The notes beneath the pieces are model-generated. The model searched no databases. It saw nothing but the letters and a program-made list of their open reading frames with translations, and had not been told where the DNA came from. Source: Chloroflexota bacterium (GTDB lineage: Bacteria; Chloroflexota; Limnocylindria; Limnocylindrales; CSP1-4). Taken from it: DNA of 15,816 nt. Positions 7,533-14,719 of the stretch are shown piece after piece. The translations under genes and the position numbers were made by a program. The stretch is taken from assembly GCA_005880805.1 (NCBI GenBank), contig VBFZ01000180.1, positions 1-15,816 on the forward strand, written 5' to 3'. Position 1 is the first letter of the stretch, and every line of letters begins with the position of its first letter.

Positions 7533-8126
7533 TCATGCCTGCCCCGACTCCTTCAGGCGCGCGAGCCAGAACAGGCCGACGATCGACTTGGCGTCGATGA
7601 TGTCGCCCCGTTCGACCGCATCCACGGCATCGCGCCAGGGCCAGCGCTCCAGTTCGAGGCGTTCGTCCTCGTCGGGCCCGAGGCGGCCCTCGTGCGCGGG
7701 TCGCAGATCGGTCGCCAGGTAGAGGTGCATCAGCTCGGTCGCGAAGCCGGGCGCAGTCCAGAAGCTGCCGATCAGCCGCCAGCGTTCGGCGCGGTAGCCG
7801 GTTTCCTCCTCCAGCTCGCGCGGCGCGGCGAGCGCACGGTCCTCGACCGCCTCGGTCTCGCGGTCGATGTCGAGGGTGCCGGCCGGGATCTCGAGCATCG
7901 CGCGGCCGGCCGGCGAGCGCCACTGGCGTACGAGGAGCACCCGCTCCTGGTCGTCGAGCGCGACGATCGCCACCGCTCCTGGGTGCCCGCACACGTCGCG
8001 CTCGCGGCGCGTGCCGTCGGCGCGTTCGATCGTGTCGATGCGGAACGTCAGGTAGTGGCCGCGATGGAGCACACGTGACGCGACCACCCGCTCACGCAGG
8101 TGGTCGGTCGATCGTTCGTCTGTCAC
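7533..8126 (-). CDS. Nudix hydrolase, ADP-ribose pyrophosphatase-like, 197 aa
   Basis: It probably hydrolyses ADP-ribose or a related nucleoside diphosphate, using divalent metal in the cytoplasm. The amino-terminal part (RVLHRGHYLTFRIDTIERADG, then GHPGAVAIVAL) is typical of ADP-ribose pyrophosphatases. The Nudix box is at about 83-111: Gly83 (PAGTLDIDRE), then RELEEETGY with R103, E104, E107 and E108 as catalytic and metal-binding residues. The stretch between Gly83 and R103 is 20 residues rather than the canonical 14. A WTAPGFATELMHLYLATDL segment follows, as usual in this subgroup. The GTG at 8126 was chosen because the conserved sequence starts just after it; the frame runs upstream into the ABC ATPase gene but has no family-like sequence there. 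GTG 8132 is an alternative. It is last in the transporter cluster, 49 bases after malK. Confidence 0.85.
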   Translation of the reverse strand: MTDERSTDHLRERVVASRVLHRGHYLTFRIDTIERADGTRRERDVCGHPGAVAIVALDDQERVLLVRQWRSPAGRAMLEIPAGTLDIDRETEAVEDRALAAPRELEEETGYRAERWRLIGSFWTAPGFATELMHLYLATDLRPAHEGRLGPDEDERLELERWPWRDAVDAVERGDIIDAKSIVGLFWLARLKESGQA

Positions 8127-8175
8127 CCCCACGTCCGGGCGGAGGAGGGGCGGCAGGAAGTGGGTTGGCTGAGTG

Positions 8176-9300
<1,125 letters not shown>

Positions 9301-9337
9301 CGATCGATGCTCCTCGTGCTTCTAACCCCTTCGTCCC

Positions 9338-9343
9338 ATCCTA
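9338..9343 (-). promoter_or_regulatory. Possible extended -10 (TGC-TAGGAT) for the malK-like gene
   Basis: On the minus strand TAGGAT is preceded by TGC, an extended -10 arrangement, 37 bases before the ATG. The 10-bp palindrome CGGCGCGCCG (9348-9357) lies 4 bases upstream of the hexamer and could be an operator. No -35 match is visible. The 125-base gap after the permease gene makes a separate promoter plausible. Confidence 0.3.
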
Positions 9344-9425
9344 GCACCGGCGCGCCGACGCTCCTCCGGCATCGTCCGAGGCAGGTACTCCGAGCGTGGG
9401 GTGTGCTCAGAGCTTGAGGCGTCTG

Positions 9426-10352
9426 TCAACCCTTGACGGCACCACCCGTGATGCCCCGCACGAAGTAGCGCTGGAGCGCTGCGAAGACCGCCAGCGGCAG
9501 CGCCATCGACAGGAACGCCGCGGCGCCCAGCAGCTGCCAGTTGCCGCCCAGCGACGTGACGAGGTTCGCGATGCTGATCGTCAACGGCGAGTTGGCCGCG
9601 TTGGTCGAGCCGATGTACACCAGCGCAACGAGCAGGTCGTTCCAGACGAACAGGAACTGGAAGATGACCAGCGCGGCGATGGCCGGCACGCTCATCGGAA
9701 GCGCAAGCCGCAGGAACGCGACGACGGGGCTCGCGCCATCGATTGCCGCCGACTCGAAGACCTCGCGAGGCAGACCACCCATGTAGTTGCGCAGCAGGTA
9801 GATCGCGAACGGGAGGCCGTAGCCCGTGTGCGCGAGCCAGACCGCGAGGAACTCGCCGTTGAGCGTGTCGAAATTGAGCGGCCCGAAATGGATGCTGATC
9901 CCCGAGTACAGCCGAAGGATCGGGATGAACGTCGTCTGCAGAGGGACGACCAGGAGGCCGACGACCGCCACGAACAGGAGGTTTCGACCCGGGAAGCTCA
10001 TCCAGCTGAAGGCGTACGCGGCAAAGGCGGCAACGAGGATCGGGATGATCACCGACGGGATCGTGATGAACAGGCTGTTCACGAAGGCGTCGCCGATGCC
10101 CTGCTCGCTCAGGACTGCCGCGTAGTTGTCGAGACTAAGGTTGTAGGGCGGGAACAGACCGTTCCACCAGCCGCTGGACGCGACGTCCTGGGCAGGTCGG
10201 AAGGAGTTCACGAGCAGGCCGATGGTGGGGATCAGCCAGATTGCCATCAGGATGACCACGCCCGCATGGACACCAACCCGGCCCAGCCCGCGTGAGAAGC
10301 GGCTGGTCGTCCGCGGCGCGGTGATCTCGCGCGGCTGTGCCACAGCAGTCAT
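9426..10352 (-). CDS. Carbohydrate ABC transporter permease, MalG/UgpE type, 308 aa
   Basis: This is the second inner-membrane subunit of the CUT1 importer. It has about six membrane helices, beginning with VGVHAGVVILMAIWLIPTIG (about 27-46), and the cytoplasmic EAA loop ESAAIDGASPVVAFLRLALP (about 202-221), which docks on the ATPase. The sequence NSFRPAQDVASSGWWNG after helix 1 and the ending RYFVRGITGGAVKG are characteristic of this subunit. Its ATG overlaps the TGA of the first permease gene in a 4-base ATGA (10349-10352), and GGAGG (10360-10364) lies 7 bases upstream, so translation of the two is coupled. Length is normal and no break is seen. The transported sugar cannot be assigned; no glycosidase lies nearby. 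Confidence 0.94.
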   Translation of the reverse strand: MTAVAQPREITAPRTTSRFSRGLGRVGVHAGVVILMAIWLIPTIGLLVNSFRPAQDVASSGWWNGLFPPYNLSLDNYAAVLSEQGIGDAFVNSLFITIPSVIIPILVAAFAAYAFSWMSFPGRNLLFVAVVGLLVVPLQTTFIPILRLYSGISIHFGPLNFDTLNGEFLAVWLAHTGYGLPFAIYLLRNYMGGLPREVFESAAIDGASPVVAFLRLALPMSVPAIAALVIFQFLFVWNDLLVALVYIGSTNAANSPLTISIANLVTSLGGNWQLLGAAAFLSMALPLAVFAALQRYFVRGITGGAVKG

Positions 10353-11323
10353 CGGATGGCCTCCTGCGCCTGGAACCGGCGGATGTTGACGCCCATGATC
10401 GGGACGATGGCGATCAGCAGAACGACTGCGATCGCGCTCGCGAACCCGAAGTCACCGAACGAGATCTGCTTGTACATCAGGTTGGCGATCACGTCGGTGT
10501 TGAAGTTGCCGCCGGTCATTGTGTAGACGATGTCGAACGCCTTGAGGGCAGTAATGATCATCGTCGTCGAGACGACAGCGATCGTCGGCAGCAGGAGCGG
10601 GAAGACGATCCGGCGAAAGACCTGCCATTCATTGGCGCCATCTACGCGTGCCGCTTCGAGGAGCTCCGCGCTGATGCTCTTCAGCGAGGCCGAGATGATG
10701 ACCATCGCGAAACCGGTCCACATCCAGGCCATCACGCCGATCAGCGCGAACGTGTTGAGGGCGAACGTATCGATCTGCAGCCACGGCACGGGCGAGATGC
10801 CGAATACCCCGATGAAGGCGTTCATGGTGCCCGTTTGGGGCTCCCCGGGCGGCTGGTAGTCGAACATGAACTTCCAGATGAGCGAAGCCGCCACCGCGCT
10901 GATGGCGAGTGGCAGGAAGATCACGCCCTTGGCCCACGACTCGTAGCGAACCCGGTCGACCAGGACGGCGATCAGCAGCCCGATCCCGACGCAGAACACG
11001 GTCAGGAAGATGACCCACAGGATGTTGTTCCGAAGCGCAATCAGCGTCGCGTCGCTGGACACGAACTTCTGGAAGTTGTTGAGGCCGATGAAGTCGGTGT
11101 CGTCCGCGTTGCGGAAGCTGCGGATGAACGTCCCGATCGTCGGATAGATCAGGAACACGAACAGGAACGCGAGGGCGGGCAGCAGCCACAGCCATGGCCG
11201 GGCCCTGGGCTTGTACCGCTCCGGCAATGCGCGCAAGGCGATCTCAGTGAGGTAGATGTAGCCGATGAGCACGGCAGGCACGCCGATGAGCACAGTGAGT
11301 GCCGTGCCGATGCGAGGATCCAT
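10349..11323 (-). CDS. Carbohydrate ABC transporter permease, MalF/UgpA type, 324 aa
   Basis: This is the first membrane subunit of the importer. The start at ATG 11323 is set by a strong GGAGG (11330-11334) 6 bases upstream; an upstream in-frame GTG at 11398 lies inside a hairpin and adds a Pro/Arg-rich stretch unlike the family. An extra amino-terminal membrane helix (ALTVLIGVPAVLIGYIYL) comes before the standard core, which begins at WLWLLPALAFLFVFLIYPTI. The EAA loop is EAARVDGANEWQVFRRIVFP, and the end QISFGDFGFASAIAVVLLIA is typical of MalF/UgpA. The large periplasmic insertion of enterobacterial MalF is absent. It is separated from the binding-protein gene by about 90 bases with a strong hairpin and is translationally coupled to the second permease. 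Confidence 0.94.
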   Translation of the reverse strand: MDPRIGTALTVLIGVPAVLIGYIYLTEIALRALPERYKPRARPWLWLLPALAFLFVFLIYPTIGTFIRSFRNADDTDFIGLNNFQKFVSSDATLIALRNNILWVIFLTVFCVGIGLLIAVLVDRVRYESWAKGVIFLPLAISAVAASLIWKFMFDYQPPGEPQTGTMNAFIGVFGISPVPWLQIDTFALNTFALIGVMAWMWTGFAMVIISASLKSISAELLEAARVDGANEWQVFRRIVFPLLLPTIAVVSTTMIITALKAFDIVYTMTGGNFNTDVIANLMYKQISFGDFGFASAIAVVLLIAIVPIMGVNIRRFQAQEAIR

Positions 11324-11371
11324 CGCGTGCCTCCACAGCTGGGGACCGGCGAAGCCGTCGCCAGAAGCGGG

Positions 11372-11405
11372 CCGGGTCGGTGACGGTCGAACCGCCACCG
11401 ACCGG
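11372..11405. repeat. Strong hairpin between binding-protein and permease genes
   Basis: GGTCGGTG (11375-11382) pairs fully with CACCGACC (11396-11403). Inside, after an A/C mismatch, CGGT (11384-11387) pairs with ACCG (11391-11394) around a CGA loop. Outside, CC/GG adds two pairs past one bulged G. It starts 10 bases beyond the binding-protein stop on the minus strand. No T-run follows, so partial termination or protection of upstream mRNA is more likely than full termination. Confidence 0.6.
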
Positions 11406-11415
11406 CATTAACGGG

Positions 11416-12754
11416 CTACGAGGATGGCGAAGGTGAGGGGGACGGCGAAGCTGCGGCCGGCGACCCCTGTGGCTGGGCGGAGGCCTGGGCCGCGTCCAGG
11501 GTGGTGAGGATCTGGTCGAGGCTGGATGGCGTCTTGATGTAGTCGACGATGCCCTTCAGGAACGCGTTTTGCAGCACGTTAGGCATCAGGTCGGACGCAT
11601 CGAAGGCGAAGATCTTGGCGTTCTGCAAAAGCGCCGCAGAGCGCTTGCTGATGTCGTCCGGATAGGACGTGGCGTTCTTGTTGGCGGACAGCGCGCCGCC
11701 GATCTTGACCCACACATCCTGGGCCGGGGCTGTGACCAGGTACTTCATCAGGGACTTGGCGGCTTCAGTGTCGTGGAACATGCCGAACAGGTCACCGGCG
11801 CCCTCGACGGCTCCGGCGTACTGCGGGTCGATGTCCGGGAACGGGAAGAAGTTGTAATCGGTGCCGGCCTTCTTGGCCTTGAACGCCCCGAGACCGGTGA
11901 TGAAGCTCGCCTGGTGCAGGAACTCGCAGCCGGGCGGGCTCTTGAACAGCGGGTCACCCGCGGTCTGGAAGGCGGTCGCGTTGATCGTGCTGGAGCCGCC
12001 GAAGGAGCTGGCAGCCACGTCGCCGAATGCCTGCCAGGCCTGCTTGATCTTCGGGTCGCTGAACTTGATCTTAGTCGTTGTAGGCCTGGGGTCCTGACTG
12101 GCGAAGGACGAAGTCCTCAATCCAGTCCGTCCCCGGCCATCCCGATGCGGCGCCGGACTCGACGCCGAGGCACCAGATGGACTGGGCGCTGCCTTTGTTC
12201 GCGGTCGCCTGGCTCTTCAGCTCGTCCCACGTCTTGGGTGGGCTCGACGAGTAGTCGTGCAGCGTCGGGTTGAACCAGATCAGGCCCTTGATTGCGCTCT
12301 TGATGAACACGCCGCCGATCTTGCCGTCGGTCGTCGTGCCCAGGTCGACCAGGACCTTGGCGGTCTCACTCTTGTAGGTCGAAACGTCGATGACGTTGTC
12401 GAGCGTCTTGAGGGCGCCCTTTTGCGCGTATTCGTTCATCTGTCCGGGACCCGGCAGCCCGGCGAGATCCGGCAGCACCCCTGACGCGACACCGGTCGCG
12501 AGGATCGTGTTGATGTCGCGGGTACCGGTGTAGCTCACCTTGGCGCCGGTCTGCTTCTCCCAGGGCGCGACCATCGCGAGGAAGGCCTTCTGCTCGTCAC
12601 CCGTCCAGGTGGCGATGATCTTCACCGTCTGGCCGGAGAGGCCGCCGCCTCCGCCGCTTGCGCCGGGCGACTGGTTGCTGCTGCACGCTGCGAACAGCAG
12701 CGCCAATGCAGCCGGCAGGACCAGTGCCTTGTGCCTGAAGCTCATGCGATCCAT
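11416..12754 (-). pseudogene. Sugar ABC transporter substrate-binding lipoprotein (CUT1), frameshifted
   Basis: Two frames together make one extracellular solute-binding lipoprotein of about 449 residues. The ATG at 12754 has GGAGGAG (12759-12765) 4 bases upstream. A signal peptide ends in LLFAACSS, a lipobox with lipidated Cys, then a Gly/Ser linker and the binding domain (VKIIATWTGDEQKAFLAMV; WEKQTGAKVSYTGTRDINT). This frame stops at TAA 12071-12073 after 227 residues, in LRQSGPQAYND. The adjoining frame continues from about 12072 with KIKFSDPKIKQAWQAFGDVA and runs to the TAG at 11416, showing the usual second lobe (FFPFPDIDP, AAKSLMKYLVTAPAQDVWV, SANKNA). Binding proteins normally read 'Y-D-x-W-4-residues-I-x-F-x-DP' here, so 11 bases (or at least 2) are missing. 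The C-terminus is an unusual SPSPSPSPSS tail. It delivers sugar to the two permeases. Confidence 0.85.
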
Positions 12755-12758
12755 GTTT

Positions 12759-12765
12759 CTCCTCC
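12759..12765 (-). promoter_or_regulatory. Ribosome binding site GGAGGAG deciding the binding-protein start
   Basis: On the minus strand GGAGGAG stands 4 bases before the ATG at 12754. This selects that start over the in-frame codon at 12802 and over ATG 12745. A hairpin lies immediately upstream. Confidence 0.7.
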
Positions 12766-12769
12766 GATT

Positions 12770-12788
12770 CGATCCCGACGGGGGATCG
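12770..12788. repeat. Perfect 7-bp inverted repeat just upstream of the binding-protein RBS
   Basis: CGATCCC (12770-12776) and GGGATCG (12782-12788) are exact complements around a GACGG loop. On the mRNA the stem ends 4 bases before the GGAGGAG. It could be a 5' stabilising hairpin or a DNA operator within the 82-base gap after lacI. Confidence 0.5.
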
Positions 12789-12836
12789 CCTCCGTTTCGC
12801 ATTCGAGTCGTCTGTTTCTCGGGTGCGACCCTCCGT

Positions 12837-13894
12837 TCAGCGGCCGGTGGAAGAACCCACGGCCCGGGCAGTTACGGGCGGAGGCGCCGCCGACGCGCGG
12901 ACGACGAGCTCGGTCGGTAGCAGCGTCCGCGCTGCGACCGGCCGGCCGACGACGCGGTCCAGGAGCGCCTGACCGGCGGCCTGGCCGAGCTCGAAGGCGG
13001 GGATACGGACCGTCGTGAGCGGCGGGTCGAAATACGCCGCCAGCGGGATGTCGTCGAAGGCGATGACTGACACGTCCTCTGGTACTCGTCGGCTTCCGTC
13101 GCGCAAGGCACCCATCGCACCGAACGCCACAACGTCGCTGGCAACGAAGACCGCCGTGCAGTCCGGTGATCTGTCCAGGAGCGTTCTCATGGCGCGATAG
13201 CCGCTGGCCGCGTCGAACTCGGCTTCGACAACCCGATCAGGATCGAAGGGGATGCTCGACGCCTCGAGCGCCTCGCGATACCCGGATAGCCGTTCAAGGG
13301 CCGCAGTGTAGGCCAGGGGAGCATTTGTGATGCAACTGATGGTTCGGTGACCCTGCCGCACGAGCAGCTCGACGGCGGCCCTGGCGCCAGCCCGGTTGTC
13401 GACGTCGACGCTCGGGAGGTTGAGCCGGGGCAGCCAGCCCTGCAGGATCACGGGAAAGTCGTCGCGTGCGAGGTTGCTCAGGGCAGCGTCGTCGGCTCGC
13501 GGGCCGGACACGATGATCCCGTCGGTCTGCCGCGACCGCACGATCTCTTCGTAACCGCCGGTGCCCGGCGGAAGCGCCTCGACCAAAACCCGATAGCCTC
13601 CGGCGCGAGCGGCCGCCGTCACGCCACGCAGGGTCTCGCCGAGGAGGGCATCGCCGGCGACCTGCTCGGAGGATTGGCGGAGCACCAGGCCGATAGTGAG
13701 ACTGGCGCCTGCCGGAGCTGTCGGGCCGGTGCGTGCGCGTGGTAGTCGAGTCGCTCAGCGGCGTCGAATACCCGGCGTCGCGTGGCGGGGCTGATATGGA
13801 TGTCCTGGCGGTCGGTCAGGACGACCGACACCGTCGTACGAGAGACGCCCGCGAGCTTTGCGACGTCGGCGCTGGTCGCGCGGCCACGAGCCAT
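12837..13894 (-). pseudogene. LacI-family transcriptional regulator, frameshifted after the HTH domain
   Basis: The ATG at 13894 has GGAGG (13901-13905) 6 bases upstream. Residues 5-60 form a LacI helix-turn-helix and hinge (SADVAKLAGVSRTTVSVVL; ISPATRRRVFDAAERLDYHA; PARQLRQ). After Gln62 (codon 13709-13711) the family sequence GASLTIGLVLRQSSEQ is found one frame away, and continues as a complete sugar-binding effector domain (DGIIVSGPRADDAALSNLA, FVASDVVAFGAMGALRDG, VSVIAFDDIPLAAYFDPPLT) to the TGA at 12837. Inserting one C in the CC run at 13708-13709 (CAGGCGCC to CAGGGCGCC on the coding strand) restores about 352 residues, the family's usual length. Unrepaired, only a 91-residue HTH fragment is made. 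It is first in the transporter cluster and would be its local repressor, responding to the imported sugar. Confidence 0.87.
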
Positions 13895-13993
13895 GGGCAG
13901 CCTCCAGGCGGGTTCGCCGCCGAGGAACCTCCGATGCCTGGGGCCCTCCGGGGATTTTCGGGGCCTTGACCGGACCTGCTCGGAGAACGACGC

Positions 13994-14018
13994 TGACGCG
14001 CGTTACTGAAGCGCGTTA
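13994..14018. promoter_or_regulatory. Tandem operator-like sites TGA[C/A]GCGCGTTA
   Basis: TGACGCGCGTTA (13994-14005) and TGAAGCGCGTTA (14007-14018) differ at one base and are separated by one base, giving a 13-bp period. The first is a near-palindrome around a central C/G step (five of six pairs), as LacI-family operators often are. They lie about 100 bp upstream of the lacI start, which suggests autoregulation. The binding protein is inferred, not shown. Confidence 0.4.
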
Positions 14019-14070
14019 GCCAAGCACACCGGCGACCCTGCCGTCAACTCCCTTCCGCGGCTTTCAGCAC

Positions 14071-14108
14071 GGCCAGTTCCGGCGGTCGCGGCCAGTTCCG
14101 GCGGTCGC
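14071..14108. repeat. Perfect tandem duplication of 19 bp
   Basis: GGCCAGTTCCGGCGGTCGC occurs at 14071-14089 and again, without any difference, at 14090-14108. It is in non-coding DNA upstream of lacI. Identity of the copies points to a recent slippage event or a recently variable tract. Confidence 0.85.
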
Positions 14109-14193
14109 GCCTAGCCACCGACGCTCCAGATATGCGCCCGGAGACTGCCAACATCGGCGAAACCTCCGCGATGGATCACCTACGCATGGACGG

Positions 14194-14214
14194 ACTATAA
14201 AGACCGTGGCACGG
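14194..14214 (-). promoter_or_regulatory. -10-like TATAGT with adjacent interrupted palindrome
   Basis: On the minus strand TATAGT (14199 to 14194) is one base from TATAAT and is the most AT-rich -10 candidate of this stretch. CCGTG-C-CACGG (14214 to 14204) ends 4 bases upstream, in the place of a -10/-35 spacer. Transcription would run toward lacI with a leader of nearly 300 bases. No -35 is clear. Confidence 0.3.
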
Positions 14215-14298
14215 CCGGGAATCGACCGTGCGGCAGGGCCTGCGGGCCGGATCCGTGCTCGCGGAGCCCGGCTCGATCAGGCCTCAAGCTGCGCCGAC

Positions 14299-14415
14299 GG
14301 CCTTCGCAGTCCCCGGATGCATGAGTGAGCGAACCGCCCCCCGGTCGGCCTTCGCATTCTACGGGTGCATGACTGAACCGAACCACCCAGCGCAGGCGGC
14401 CTTCGAGGTCCCCGG
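14299..14415. repeat. Degenerate 48-51-bp direct repeats next to tRNA-His (two and a half copies)
   Basis: Copies begin with GGCCTTCG at 14299, 14347 and 14398. The first two share GGCCTTCGCA, then CGG, TGCATGA, TGA and CGAACC in the same order with about 80% identity over 37 bases; the third keeps only the first part (GGCCTTCG and TCCCCGG). They lie within 40 bases of the tRNA 3' end. Possibly an intergenic repeat family of the genome. Confidence 0.6.
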
Positions 14416-14450
14416 CCCGCGATTGCTCGACGGACCGGTCTGCGAGTGGA

Positions 14451-14527
14451 TGGGGTGGCCTGCGGGGATCGAACCCGCAACCTGCGGATCCACAATCCGC
14501 TGCTCTGCCGATTGAGCTAAGGCCACC
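14451..14527 (-). tRNA. tRNA-His (anticodon GTG), CCA encoded
   Basis: The minus strand folds as a complete cloverleaf. The acceptor is GTGGCCT pairing with AGGCCAC, with an extra 5' G (G-1, base 14527) opposite discriminator C, the hallmark of tRNA-His. The D-arm is GCTC/GAGC. The anticodon stem is GCGGA/TCCGC with loop TTGTGGA, so the anticodon is GTG. The T-arm is GCGGG-TTCGATC-CCCGC. The 3' CCA is present in the DNA at 14453-14451. It reads the His codons CAC and CAT. Confidence 0.97.
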
Positions 14528-14582
14528 GCGTCGGCCGCCACGCGCTAACGGAAACCTGCCCGCGGCGCGACAGACCAGCGGG

Positions 14583-14588
14583 AGTCTA
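14583..14588 (-). promoter_or_regulatory. -10-like TAGACT upstream of tRNA-His
   Basis: On the minus strand TAGACT, the same hexamer as at 691-696, lies 55 bases before the tRNA 5' end. A start about 7 bases downstream would give a pre-tRNA leader of around 48 bases for RNase P to remove. No -35 is evident. Confidence 0.35.
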
Positions 14589-14719
14589 GCGGACCCGCCG
14601 CTGGTACCTGCGGCGCGTGGCGCCGGGACCATCTCGCGGGCTGTCCGGTGCCGATATCGCCCGTACGGTGCGGTCTGCGTCGGACGACCGGCGCATCGGC
14701 TCTCGGGGACCGCCAACGA

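Larger units (their letters stand above)
13895..14450. other. Gene-free regulatory/repeat region between lacI and tRNA-His
   Basis: About 556 bases carry no plausible gene; the reading frames crossing it have no family-like sequence. From left to right it contains the lacI RBS, a pair of tandem operator-like 12-mers (13994-14018), a perfect 19-bp tandem duplication (14071-14108), a TATAGT box with a neighbouring palindrome (14194-14214), a 6-bp inverted repeat GCACGG/CCGTGC (14209-14231) and degenerate 48-51-bp repeats (14299-14415). Confidence 0.7.

Noticed and set aside
9396..10295. 299-codon plus-strand frame opposite the second permease (and 348 codons at 10337-11383)
   Set aside because: Composition (Asp/Arg/His/Glu-rich, repetitive) is that of an antisense shadow; the minus strand encodes typical permeases with EAA loops.
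12060..12085. Programmed +1 frameshift (prfB-like) at the TAA of the binding-protein gene
   Set aside because: The shift is +1 at a stop codon, but there is no CUU-type slippery codon or internal Shine-Dalgarno, and the expected hinge residues are missing even if the ribosome shifts. A deletion explains it better.
13700..13715. Programmed -1 frameshift in lacI
   Set aside because: No X-XXY-YYZ heptamer is present (bases are CGGCAGGCGCC), and a single missing base restores the family sequence exactly.
14299..14415. CRISPR array
   Set aside because: Only two and a half imperfect copies, with changes spread through the unit and no distinct spacers; no cas gene is in the window.
14451..14527. 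tRNA-His as an integration site of a mobile element
   Set aside because: No integrase, no duplicated tRNA 3' end and no phage-like genes are present; the adjacent repeats do not match the tRNA.
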